Source of the DNA: Stachybotrys elegans
Lineage: Eukaryota; Ascomycota; Sordariomycetes; Hypocreales; Stachybotryaceae
Length of the DNA stretch: 64,000 bases
Direction: 5' to 3'
NCBI GenBank assembly: GCA_020746835.1
Contig: JAGPNK010000025.1
Span: 186,001 to 250,000 of the forward strand
Positions 10,528 to 20,910 of the stretch are shown here, piece by piece. The translations under genes were made by a program, and so were the position numbers. The notes beneath the pieces are model-generated. The model did no database searches, was not told where the DNA came from, and saw nothing but the letters and a program-made list of their open reading frames with translations. How positions within the stretch are numbered: the stretch's first letter is position 1; every line of letters starts with the position of its first letter.

Positions 10528-11409
10528 TCAAGCAAACCTTCTCTTCCGTAGCTGGGGTGGCATATGCACCGTCCACCAAAGTTCCATTAACCCGTCCTCC
10601 CCGATGATGGAATCTTCTTGGCCATTTTCATTTTGAGCGTCAGGTCGTTTTCCGCCTCCATCTCCTGGCGTCAGCTCGGCTCTCCGAACGAACCGAGTGA
10701 CTTTCCAGAAATCTGTGATTTGTTCTACCATAATCCACCAGAGCTCCTCTACAATAGTCTCCAGCGCCACCTTGAACACTGGCTTGTACCACCCGTTCTC
10801 GCCGGCACTGCCGACCTCCTCCTCTGGGTCGATGCCCTCTGCCTCATCCAAGGCAATTGCGTCTATTTCGTGAATGGCCACCAAAAAGGGCGCGCCTGAA
10901 CGCCAGTATTTGTTCTTGATCCCAAACGTTGCTTCTTCCCCCACGGGCGTCGTTTGGAGGCAAGTGATGGCTTCTCTGGTTGCGTAGAAGAAGAGAGGCA
11001 TACATAGACCGGGAGGCAGGTCCTGAGAAATTTCTTGGTACTGGGCGCGTAGTCTGTCGGCTAGGTTGGCCTGGTCTGGCTTATCTTGTCCCTTGCTCTC
11101 GTTACTGATATGCTTGGTCTCAACCCATCGAATCTCGAATTTGCTCCTCGCCACGGCAATGTCAGCCGAGTGTCCTTGTTCCATAGCCTTATTGAAAGGG
11201 ATGCTAGCATACTTCAAGGCCTGAGCTTTGAAGTCTTGCGCGCTGGATTCGTCGGCATCGTAGAACCCGACAAAGCCCCAGGGCTGGCCCTGATACCATT
11301 TCTTCCACGTTAAGAGCCATTCAGGTGGCGGGGAAAGCGGAGCGTGTGCCTGAACTTGCCCAGCGGTGGACTGGCCCGGTGGAGCTACAGTCGTGGGATA
11401 GTCTGCCAT
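10528..11409 (-). CDS. Hypothetical protein, lineage-restricted
   Basis: This is a single exon of 293 residues beginning MADYPTTVAPPGQSTAGQVQ. The composition is that of a soluble, acidic to neutral protein with no signal peptide or membrane segment. A Trp-rich block (PPPEWLLTWKKWYQGQPWGF) opens the folded part, and the end is basic (MPPQLRKRRFA), possibly a nuclear signal. I do not recognise a domain. The open frame is long, starts with ATG, has sensible amino acid use and lacks stops, so a real gene is likely. Its neighbours give no functional hint. Confidence 0.6.
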   Translation of the reverse strand: MADYPTTVAPPGQSTAGQVQAHAPLSPPPEWLLTWKKWYQGQPWGFVGFYDADESSAQDFKAQALKYASIPFNKAMEQGHSADIAVARSKFEIRWVETKHISNESKGQDKPDQANLADRLRAQYQEISQDLPPGLCMPLFFYATREAITCLQTTPVGEEATFGIKNKYWRSGAPFLVAIHEIDAIALDEAEGIDPEEEVGSAGENGWYKPVFKVALETIVEELWWIMVEQITDFWKVTRFVRRAELTPGDGGGKRPDAQNENGQEDSIIGEDGLMELWWTVHMPPQLRKRRFA

Positions 11410-11483
11410 ACCTAATTAAAATGATGAAAGGAGCATGAATGTCGGGGAAGTGTAAACGAGTAAACAATTAATACAACAAGCTG

Positions 11484-11530
11484 CGGGATTTCCTGGCCCC
11501 CAATGGGATAGTCACTAAAACAACCAGCGT
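11484..11530 (+). repeat. SINE-like repeat, copy B (degenerate)
   Basis: CGGGATTTCCTG, CCCCCAATGGGATA and ACCAGCG occur in the family order, but with a deletion in the middle and an insertion before ACCAGCG. Only about 47 bp are recognisable. Confidence 0.45.
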
Positions 11531-13170
11531 AGATTTGGTTTTCTTACCCCGCTTGACATAAGTACTTACCCTTGCCATGCCTGTGCATTGACATCTGTTT
11601 CTGTAGCAGTGTTTGTTCAGAGCTACTCTACAGTCCACTTGTAATGTCTTTCATCCAAAAATCTTCAAACTCTATACGCCAAGGAGGAAGTTGAAAGCTG
11701 CCTCAGCCACGAGTTTGTCCTGCCACCGTCGGGCGTTATCAAATGGACCATGGAAGGGCCACTTCGACGGCTACATTTGACCTGGTGGTCAGCATGAATA
11801 AATACAGCTTTTACTGTGCCGTTGCAAACTCACTTTAGCGGGCTCCTCCCGTAGGGATAGGAAGTAGTTTGAAGCACTTGAGCGACAGTACTGAAGACAC
11901 ATACTCGGCCCAGCATGACTCACTTAATTATCAGAACAAGGATGTGAGCTTTATTTGAATGAGGTGATACTTCACCTTGGTCAAACTATGTCACACTGCC
12001 AGCTTGACCAGGGAACATTGACCGGTAAATTAAGAAAAGCACCTCACCCTTTGAGCGTGGGTTGCTAGACTATGGCTGGCGCGCGTTCCTCGAAGACCTA
12101 GTAGATTGCACTGTATTGGAGAAATCGTAAACCTCTGTCGGAGCCCATCTGAAGGATTCGTCTCCTGTTTGTGGTGATTTTGTGATGAATATCGTCAGCG
12201 TAAAGTAACCTACTTCGATAATCACATGAACCGAAGCGGATCACCGTGAGTCTCGCTCATCGACCCAGATAGTCAGAGTTAGCATGTCATGTTATTTTCA
12301 TGATAGCTGCAGTCAGTCACGCAGCTGTGATCGAGTAAAAGGAATAGCAGAAGGGCCTCTACGAAGCAAGTGTTGTATTTTGCGACACGTCACTTTGGGC
12401 ATGTCCAGAGACTCAGCAAGCTTCCGCGCGCCCTGGACTAGACGAGTTTCTTAATCCCTGATATGTAAAATATCAGCCTGGCGCCGAGTAAGCGATTTTG
12501 ATCTGACCTGCCAGCGCCGCGGGCTAACAGAGCAGACCATGAGTTACATCTAAAGTTCAACCGTCCCACCCGAGATACCCCATTATACTAGCTTATAGAG
12601 AAGTAGCTCGGGGTGAGGATGACGTTGGCGATGGATTTCCAGGTCACTAATAAAATGAAGAGTGTCACGTATCATAACATTATCTCGGTTAAATGGACAG
12701 TGAGGGAACCATGTACAGGCACTTTCTTGTCACATGTCGAGAATTCGACCGATGACGCATGTCAGCCTTTGATTTGATGCAGTTGGTTGCCTAGCCGCTT
12801 GGCTTTGGCAACGGGCTAACGGTATTCGTGTTTATTTTTTTCTGTGGCCAACATTGAGATAAAGGGGGAACGAATTATTGTCTGACCACCATGAGATAAG
12901 GGATGTAATCCCTTGCGTCAAAAACAAAAGTCCCCAAATGCAACTTCTGAGAGCGGGTCTATGGGCTTTCAACATTGCAGATTTGGATTGCTGTTGGTTG
13001 TCGTCCAACCAACCAGGAAATGGAGGCTGCGAATGCGAGGGTGACACGCGTTGATAAACCCCAAGCCCCTCCTGGGGGCCGTTGGCGAGATCAAGTCGGG
13101 TCCTGTGCTACCAACATGATTCGGATGGATATCCTCTCGTTAATCTGTGGTGGCAGAAAGTCCGTACTTA

Positions 13171-13194
13171 ACCCCCCCCCCCCCCCCCCCCCCA
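13171..13194. repeat. Poly-C homopolymer tract
   Basis: An uninterrupted run of about 24 cytosines lies 115 bp upstream of the O-methyltransferase start. Length is probably variable and could be an assembly compromise. Confidence 0.8.
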
Positions 13195-13307
13195 AAAGTC
13201 AGAGGTCATTCACCTGAAGTTTCTCGTTCTAGGTTCCTCTATACATCTAACATCCATCATTCACGCCTACCTTAAAGTTTTCCATTTCACCATCTTGCTT
13301 CTTCAAC

Positions 13308-14705
13308 ATGGCACCAACAGAAGCCACCCCCACAATCGTCCAACTAGCTGAGAGAATAACCACCTCGGTCGCAGAACTCCAAGCATGTCTGTCAGCCCAA
13401 GGACTGGAATCTCCCTCCTTTGCCGAGAACAGTCCCCCAGAACTCCCTTCTGAGGTGCACCACCTTCGGGATAAGGTGTTGGACGCAACTGCTGAGCTCC
13501 ATGAGGTTCTTTTGGAGCCTCTCATGCTGATTTACAAGTTTGCTGGGGTCTCGAATGTCGTTAGCATCGACTCGATCGTCCGGTTCAAAATTTTAGACAT
13601 GATCCCCTCTGGCGGCCAGGTATCCTTTGACGAAATTGCCGACAAGACTAATCTTGACAAAAGGCTAATTAGACGCCTGCTTCGACATGCCATCACCATG
13701 CGCATCCTGGCAGAACCCGAACCAGACATGGTGTCACACACCAAGACATCCAAGTTCTTGGCTATCCCATATATAAGTGCCTGGGCCACATTTGAAAGCC
13801 ACGACACCTGGCCAGCTATTCCTAGGGTAAGACCCTATTCCTGTAGAGTGCAGTTCTAACATAAACAGATTGGAGAAGCCATCCAGAAATGGCCGCATTC
13901 GGAAGACGCGACCGAGACTGTGAGTCAGACCATACTTCATGTATACCCTAGACTAATATAACAGGCTTATGCTCTTGCAAATGGAGGAAAGTCGGTCTTT
14001 CAAGTCCTCGGCTCAGACCCTGAGGCAGCAATGCGTTTTGCCGGCGGGGCGAAAGCTATGGATCATGTTCCAGGCTGCGGGGACGCTTCCGTTGCCAAGT
14101 CGTACGATTGGGCTTCCCTCGGAGATGTGCGCGTTGTGAATGTGGGTGGGCAACGAGGCTCGGTCGCGATAGATTTGGCAGGCAAGTTTGACAACATCAA
14201 GTTGATTGTTGTCCAGGATGCACCTCCGGTTATTCAAGGCGCCGACTCGGCCGTCCCCGACGCATTAAAAGAACGCATCCAATTCATGCCGCACGATCTT
14301 TTTGGGACTCAGAAGGTGCAGGCAGATGTTTACTTCTTCCGTATGATCCTCCGTTCCTGGGGCGATCAGTACGCTGTCAAAATCTTGCAAGCCCAGATTC
14401 CGATCCTCCGGCCCGGAGCAAAGATCCTCATCCACGACGCAATCCTGCCAGGGCCGGACAGTGCTAGTCCATTATGGAGAGAGCGAGTTCTAAGGTATAC
14501 AGCTGTTCAACAAACAATCTGTACATTTATTGACAAAACTAGATCGGTTGACATGGCCTTAAAATTCTATTTTAACAGTTATGATCGACATCTGGATGAA
14601 TGGAAGGCGCTTCTTGCAGCAGCAGATGAGCGATTCGTCCTTCATCGGGTACATGAGAGAATGGACTCGAACTTGTCAGTTCTTGAAGTTCATTGGGATG
14701 TGTAA
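13308..14705 (+). CDS. SAM-dependent O-methyltransferase (OmtA-like)
   Basis: Exons 13308-13826, 13869-13919, 13965-14494 and 14543-14705 give 420 residues. The third intron is 48 nt and would stay in frame if retained. Residues 75-160 form the winged-helix dimerisation domain typical of fungal O-methyltransferases of the sterigmatocystin type. The SAM-binding motif is VVNVGGQRGSVAIDLAGKF, followed by VVQD. The usual catalytic block LHNWSD reads ILRSWGD here, so the histidine that acts as general base is an arginine. The final helix VLRSVDM...DEWKALL is present. Such enzymes methylate hydroxyls of polyketides or related metabolites, but no biosynthetic core gene is adjacent. With the His-to-Arg change the enzyme may be inactive or do something else. 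A SINE-like repeat begins 100 bp beyond the stop. Confidence 0.85.
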
Positions 14706-14805
14706 TTTTGGCAAGACCGTGCATCAATTCAAGGCCCTGGCGTGACGGAAGCTTATGGCCAATTGCGACAGGTGGCTAGAAAACTTTCATATCAGCTGCA
14801 GCAAC

Positions 14806-14940
14806 AAGCTTTTCTCAATCAAGTGCATTTTCTTGTCAAATATTATCTGTTGATTTAATACTATCTTTATCATTCGAGGGAGCCTCCTTCAAGTCACTGG
14901 TCTGTATCCCATTGGGGCATATATACAGGAAATCCCACAT
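14806..14940 (-). repeat. SINE-like repeat, copy C (near full length)
   Basis: On the minus strand this reads TGTGGGATTTCCTGTATATA, then GCCCCAATGGGATACAGACC, then GACTTGAAGGAGGCTCC, an AT-rich region, AAGAAAATG and finally AAAGCTTG. It matches the 137-bp copy at 51258 end to end. No clear target duplication is visible. It lies in the 330-bp gap between the O-methyltransferase and the RidA-family gene. Confidence 0.8.
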
Positions 14941-15033
14941 ATCGATGTCTATTGATCTGACTATTGCGAAATAAGGCAGCAATCGGTCACCGAATGATAT
15001 GGGTTACTGAGGATCGGCATACTTTGGTCCTTA

Positions 15034-15513
15034 TTAGGGATCATATGCCACTGCCTCAATTTCAATCTTCATTTGCGGGAGCGCCAGGCGTTCCACCCCA
15101 ACTGCCGTCCAAATCGGCTTGTGGTCGGGAAACCATTCGATGAAATTCTTCTTCATGAATAGCATGACGTCGTCGCCGAGGTGCACGTGGTAAGACACAA
15201 TCTTATACACCTGAGAAAGGCCCTTGCCGCCCGCTACCTTGAGAGCAAGATCGATGTTGCGAAAGGCCTGGTCTATTTGACCCTCGAGATCCTCGGCGAG
15301 CTCCAGCGGGTCTGAGTTGGGATCCCAACCGCCTGCATTTACCGTGTTAGTCAAGACGGTATCAATTCGTGGAAAAATAGACTTGAGGAGACGAAGCGCG
15401 CCTTGACCAGAAAGTTCAATCCTATCTCCGACACGCACCGCTTGGTTGTAGGCAAAGTGCTCCAGCGCATAGTCACCGAATTTGGGGTAGTTGTGGTAGG
15501 TTAGGCTGGACAT
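15034..15513 (-). CDS. RidA/YjgF/YER057c-family protein
   Basis: The open frame is 159 residues. The family hallmarks are visible: ELSGQ...GGWDPNSD, FRNIDLALKVAGGKGLSQVYK, and the C-terminal strand VGVERLALPQMKIEIEAVAY. RidA proteins hydrolyse reactive enamine/imine intermediates; fungal secondary-metabolism versions also exist. The conserved LSGQGGWDP motif is split by an in-frame stretch of 69 nt whose 3' end carries GACTAAC...GCAG, a normal fungal branch and acceptor. Removing it restores the motif exactly, but the donor would be GC rather than GT. Either a GC-AG intron is used or a 23-residue insertion is translated. Spliced length would be 136 residues, closer to the family norm. Confidence 0.8.
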   Translation of the reverse strand: MSSLTYHNYPKFGDYALEHFAYNQAVRVGDRIELSGQGALRLLKSIFPRIDTVLTNTVNAGGWDPNSDPLELAEDLEGQIDQAFRNIDLALKVAGGKGLSQVYKIVSYHVHLGDDVMLFMKKNFIEWFPDHKPIWTAVGVERLALPQMKIEIEAVAYDP

Positions 15514-16614
15514 GATGGTGAAAACTGAGTGACAGGATCAACGGTACGACGAAGAAAATTCTTCTGGGAGGTCTCTTGAATATTGAGAATATTTCTTAAA
15601 ATTTTAATCGGTCCGCTCTAGGTAGAAAGACCAAGTCTATGACGTTTAATTCTACTACTGTGAACATACATGGCGCCACATTCTAAAGTAATTGGGACTA
15701 AGCAAGAACATGCCCGGATCGGAATGCCGCCTGCCCGCTCTATCGTAACAACGGCGCAATTGTGGAATCATTTGTTCCTTTAAAGCAGTGAGTCCTTTGC
15801 GCTGCACTATGCCGCGCCTGTATAGGGCTGTGATAAGTCGCTAGCCGATGACAGGTTCAAGCTGTATCAGACCTTAGGACAGCCTCTTCTGCACACGCCG
15901 TCAACGACTAGTGGCGCCCTCATACTTCCGCCACCACGAGTGAAGCCACGTGGACCAACTTGCGTGTAGTTGAGAATGTTCGACTACCCTCCATCCTTGC
16001 GGGCTCCTGGTGTCTACCTGGGTGTTCTGCAATTCGAGGTTATGCGGCGAAGGCTGCAAATTGATGACATGAGCCACGTTACCCTCTAATCGCCGATGAA
16101 CTTGAGGAATCCTTCAAGGGTATCTGGGGAGTCGACAAGAGTGGAAGCAGGCCAATGGCTGGGAAGCGCATGGCCGAATCATATGTCGCTCGTCTCAGCG
16201 CGTCCTCTTCGGCCTGCCTTCTTTGCTGCTCTACTAGAAACATATGCGAGTTCACTGGTCGGTGGTTCCATAATCAAGTATTTCACTATCTCATCTAGAG
16301 CAGCGTTACTCACTTACCTTTGATTGCTTTGCCATGTTGCATTAGACAACACGGCTTTGGAGTACTAACAAAGACAGAGGCTCTCGTTGCCTAATGAAGA
16401 GCTTATCATAGAGACAACTAACAACTCATCTCGAAGATGTCAGGTATTGTAATTTCTGCTTAAGTCACCAAATCCATGAACCATTGATCCACACTATCAA
16501 ATTAAAGAAACCAATGAACGACGAAATAGACAGTGGATGGTTCAGAGCTTGGCCTTCTCTTCACCACTAGCCTCGGCACCACCCTCCGTGTCATCGTACT
16601 TGATTGACATGTAC
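15514..16614. other. Intergenic spacer
   Basis: Nothing recognisable as a gene, RNA or repeat is seen. The left side should contain the RidA promoter, and the right end is the 3' flank of the next minus-strand gene. Confidence 0.45.
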
Positions 16615-18027
16615 CTACCTGCCCGGATAGTACTTGGACACCCACATCTGGGCCAACATCATTTGGTCAATGTCCTTGAGGTAGTAGTTGATAGATACGC
16701 CCGCGTTGCCCTCAGCAGCCTTCCTGAGGTAGTCATCCAAAGCGGTCATCATCGAGTTGACATCGAGAACCTTGTTCTTGGTTTCCTCAATCTCGGCCAG
16801 GGCGCTGAGCGAAGCCTGGATGTCCTTGCCTCGCATTTCGGCCGATTGAGCGTTTGAGCGCGAGGCCTCGGCCATGGACGCCACAGAGGCCTGCTGGTCC
16901 GTGTTGGCGTTCTGCATAGCGGCAACGGCCTCCATGTTGGCCTTGGGATCGAAGTTGGTGAAGCCCTCGACAGCGATCTTGACGTCGCTCGCCACCATGG
17001 ATGGAATCACGCCCATAGTTAGGACAGTGACGTGGGATGAGACATTCTGCTGGCGAAGGAGGTTCTTGACATCGCCAGCAAACTTGGCGTCAACGCCGAC
17101 TTTGCCCTGGGCCCTGGCAAACCAAGCACCAGTCTCCATGCTCTTCTGCATCGACACAGCCGCTGCCTCAAGTGACTGGGAGGACGAGGTGCTAGTGGTA
17201 CGCAGGATATGCACCATGCCCACGAAGCTGGAGCCAAAAGTTGTGCCAGAGATGATGGAGAACTTCTGCTTGTCCTCCTGGCTCTCGCTCATGGCAATCT
17301 TCATCATGCCATCGCCGCTTGTTGGGTCCAGCTTCTGGCCTGGGAACAGGCTGTTCCAGACCTTGATGGCCTTGTCGATGTGAAGCACAAAAGGGGCGAC
17401 GATGGAGGCATTTTTATGCGTGCAGCTGACCGACAACACCAGCGTGCCTTCGATAATATGCGACTTGACCTGACGATTGACCTACCTCGAGGCAGCGGCA
17501 CCAATTTTCATCGAGTTCTCCGTGCCAAGCACGTCGACCGATTTCGAAACATAAGACGCGATCTGTGCGCTGTATGTCGACGAGTCCTGAGAGTTGGAGT
17601 CGAAGGAGAAGCATTGCACGTCCATGTTCATGGAATCGCTCGCGATGGGGAGCGTCTTGATCTGACAGCGGTTATAGTCCACAGGGCTCTCAATGGAATT
17701 GTGCACCGAGCGGATCTTGGCACGAAGTTCGGTGATCTTGGGCTGTGCAGTGATCTTGGCCAGCACATCGGCCGACGCTGCGTCCTCGACTTGCTTGTTG
17801 AGGGCTTCAATGTTCTTGTCCAGATTCGTGGTTGGAATCCCCAGATTTTTTATCTCAGTCTTGGTCATGGTAATGCTTCGCCTCGCCGAGATCAACGCGT
17901 TGAGGTTGTCTTGGGCAGCATCAACAGGCCCCTGGGCCTCGGCAATTTGAGAGACATTTTCTAGTGCTGATGAATTGACCACGCTAATAAGGACGAAGCT
18001 TGGGTCGTAGGGGATTGAAGTGGGCAT
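16615..18027 (-). CDS. Conserved fungal protein of unknown function, helical
   Basis: Two exons, 17486-18027 and 16615-17425, are joined across a 60-nt intron (GTAGGT...GGTCAG) and give 450 residues. The N-terminus MPTSIPYDPSFVLISVV, followed by a helix with PVDAAQDNLNALISARRSI, is shared by a widespread group of uncharacterised filamentous-fungal proteins. The whole protein is predicted to be mainly amphipathic helix, including a coiled-coil-like stretch rich in Ala/Gln/Glu (QQASVASMAEASRSNAQSAE). It has no signal peptide and no membrane segment. The splice choice rests on phase: only the acceptor at 17426 keeps the frame and gives SCTHKNASIVAPFVLHIDKA. No function is assigned to the family. 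Confidence 0.75.
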
Positions 18028-18559
18028 CTTGGATAAGGTGTGAGGGAAGAGTACGCAGATACGTTGTTCTCGAGCTTGCCGTGGAAAATGGTATTGAGCC
18101 GTGGGTAGGAGAGTGGAATGTTTATGAAAATCTGAAAACTCAAGGAACTGCCCGGGACTCGTTTATAGTCATCACTTTGGCAATAACTCCGGGCTTGCCC
18201 GTTGCTAAGCTGATTTCAGCTCTGATTTTGTCCAGCGGCAAGACGGGTGCTCAGCCAGCCATTCTCCGGGTATACCCATACTTTTGGCGCCGTCAAGTCT
18301 TCCGGTATTCCAATATTCACATTCACGGGAAAGGCCATAACGGGAATCCCGGCCACCGTGCAAGTGACCCGAAAGGGGATGTGATGAAGCCACCAAGTGT
18401 AGTCGGCTGACCATATCCTGTCCGAGAAATGTCTCAGGTAGTGGGGGGTTAAGATGGCGGCCCAGATTCATCTCCAGCCGCTTCCCACCAAGCCATGTAG
18501 TTCAAAGAGGCTGGCTGAATCACTTGCAAGGCTAGCCTAGTCCAGAGACTCACCCTGAG
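18028..18559. other. Intergenic spacer, promoter of the 450-residue protein
   Basis: There are no coding signals. It contains the upstream region of the minus-strand gene starting at 18027 and the lost 5' part of the epoxide hydrolase remnant. Confidence 0.45.
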
Positions 18560-19101
18560 CTGCACGCAGACTCTCCTTCTTCGCCATTGACAACGGTAGA
18601 GCAAGCTGGGCTCAGACGCCTGGCCGCCATTGCTAACGAGGGCAGAGGTGATTACAGCCAGCAAGCCAGCAAGCTCAACGCACTGTGCTTCAGCCTGAAG
18701 AATAGTCCCGTCGGTCTCCTGGCCTGGATTTACAAGGAGCTGCACAGCTGGAGCGATTACTATACCTGGAGCGACGATGATATCCTGACATGGGTCAGCA
18801 TCCACTACTTCTCGCACCCAGGCCCAGATGTCACGGGCGACATCTACTACGCCATGGAGCACGGCGAGCCGACCGCGGTCGAGACGGCGCGAAAGTACGC
18901 CGATATGCCTTTGGCGTCGCCATCTTTGCAAATGACGTGGGAACACTGCCTAGGCTGTGGAACAAGACTCTCGGCCCGGTGGTGTTTGAGAGCGATCATA
19001 GGAGAGGCGGGCATTTTACGGCGTGGGAGAATCTTGAAACTATCATCCATGACCTACGGAGCATGTTTGCCAATCCCGGGGACCATGTCTATGCGACATA
19101 G
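18560..19101 (+). pseudogene. Epoxide hydrolase (EHN type) remnant
   Basis: The first frame carries QAGLRRLAAIANEGRGDYSQ, then SPVGLLAWIYKELHSW and DDILTWVSIHYFS, the lid and back half of fungal epoxide hydrolases of the EHN/alpha-beta hydrolase superfamily. Near 18908 the frame breaks. The next frame continues FGVAIFANDVGTLPRLWNK and GGHFTAWENLETIIHDLRSM, which contains the histidine of the catalytic triad (GGHF). The N-terminal domain with the oxyanion HGWP motif and nucleophilic aspartate is missing. So the gene lost its 5' half and acquired a frameshift. Epoxide hydrolases open epoxides to diols in detoxification or secondary metabolism; this copy is dead. Confidence 0.8.
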
Positions 19102-19495
19102 AATAGAAAGGCTGCTTAACGATGTTCCTAAGTGTGTTGCCATGGCGCCCCCTGAGATTAGTTCTTGAGCCTAGCACATAGTCAGATAAGCCAACTTTAC
19201 ATGCGAATCCTGCCTACATAAGATGTATCAATCTTTGAGTTGGATCAATAACCCCCCTGAATTTCCGTATCATCTCTTGACACTTGGTGAATCCGCTTTA
19301 CACCCACCATAAATATGAGCCAGTCTAGCAGAAACCACTAAGTTACTGACAGCACGAAGGCAGCAGATGGCGGGCAGGCAAGGGTAAAGAAGAAAGCAAT
19401 CATACAGTAAGGCCTATGGTCAGATACTGGCAGCAGTGAATACATTAGAAGTACGTAGAGGTAATCGGCCATGTAGTTTGCAGGAACGGCAAAAA
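19102..19495. other. Intergenic spacer
   Basis: No feature is seen. It lies between the epoxide hydrolase remnant and the 3' end of the con-13-like gene. Confidence 0.45.
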
Positions 19496-20910
19496 CTAGA
19501 CTGGACCGGATACATGAATCATAGCAGCCATGACCACCACAGTCAGGCCTGTTCCAAACATACTGCGTGATGCGCGAGATTCCGAACCGTCCTCATTGCC
19601 CTGGCTACCTCCATCACCTTGCCCGTCATCTTGTCCATCTTGACCGCCATCTTGTCCGTCATCCTGATTGCCCTGCTCGCCATCTTGGTTGTTGCTCTCG
19701 TTATCTTCATTGTTGCTCTCGCCATCTTCATTGTTGTCCTCGTCATCACCCTGGCTGCCCTCGCCATCCCCCTGATTCTCGCTACAGGGACCAGCTTCTC
19801 CATCTCGAACACACCAAATATCGATTGGAGCAAATCTCTCTTCGACTGGGCTGCATGTAGCGTCCTCTTGGTATGTGAGAAGATCGCCCAGTTGTTCCGT
19901 CACAGTATCCATGGCGTCGGACATGCATGTATAGTTGACCAAGTCGTCCAGTGATCCGATATTGAGCTCATAAGCGACTAGAACGGCGGTTTGGGCATAT
20001 GCTTCGGTGTAGCCTGCAAAGGTTAGCTTATATTGAGGATTGCAGGAATCACTTACTAGTCGTCGAATAATTGTCAGGGACACACGTGCCATCCTCAACA
20101 ATATCTCGCCATCTCTCTTGTTCTATGTACCGTTAGTATCTGGGTATATGGCGGCGTACCATACTTGCCAGAGTAGACCGTGTCCACCCTGCTCGTCAAG
20201 GTGTAATCCAATATATGGGCCGCCTCGTGGAGGAAGACGGTGATATTAGACCGGTTCCCGTACATAACCAAGTCGCCTTGCGGTGGAAACGCCGCACCGA
20301 GAACTTGGCCCTCTCCAGTGAAGCTATGTTCTGGACTCAATATCAAAGAGCGAACATTTTCCCTAGTAGCTACGGGAAGTCGACTGCCAGGCATGGTCAG
20401 TTCGTTATTATCGCGAATGAAAAGAGTGGACTTAGCCTACCCAAAGTTTGCCACAGATGCGTCCAAGACGTTGGCTGCCTCCGGGCACTGACAGAGAACC
20501 CACGGGTCTGAGCAGTCTGCGTAGGTCAGGTTATAAACCACAAGGTTATCGACACTGCAGTTGCCCCCCACGAGTCTCGCCTCGCTGAATTGCAGGATAT
20601 CAGCGCACGATCGAGGCACGAGGCCATCGTCCCACCGCGACAGGGTGCCGTTTATTTCTGGCAAGTCATTTAGACCAGCGCCCTCTAAAACCGCACTTGA
20701 ATTGTCACGAGGGAAAAGCGCAGTGATGTCATCGCTGGGTCGTGGTACGTCTTGTCTGGCTTTGAGAGAGTGGTCGGGGTACCGGACTAATAGAGGGAGC
20801 AGGCCGGTTATGCCTTGGGTGAACACGGAGCTATGCATGTTGTTGGTGTTGCTTGTGAAGAAATGGAAAACACATGCACAGGCATACAAGTTGCGGGAAG
20901 GCAGTGTCAT
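19496..20910 (-). CDS. Con-13-like protein with HEAAH motif, predicted GPI-anchored
   Basis: Exons 20441-20910, 20160-20383, 20057-20116 and 19496-20013 join in phase to 423 residues; a start at 20838 is possible. The central part contains TVFLHEAAHILDY, which fits the HExxH zinc site of metallopeptidases. Around it are conserved-looking Cys residues (CQCPEA, CVPDNYS, CMSDAM, CSPVEERF, WCVRDG). The layout resembles the conidiation-specific protein 13 family of filamentous fungi, which is tied to conidiation and of uncertain enzyme activity. Residues about 325-395 are an extreme low-complexity Asn/Asp/Glu/Gly/Gln region. The last 20 residues are hydrophobic after a small-residue site, as in a GPI signal. 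This suggests a wall- or membrane-tethered surface protein. The N-terminal signal is poor, so the first exon may be misplaced. Confidence 0.75.

Larger units (their letters stand above)
11410..13307. other. Intergenic spacer with a repeat fragment and a poly-C tract
   Basis: No gene is seen in 1.9 kb. A partial SINE-like copy lies near 11484-11530 and a run of about 24 cytosines at 13171-13194. The last 80 bp are CT-rich and lead to the ATG at 13308. Short open frames here lack domains or splice support. Confidence 0.5.
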
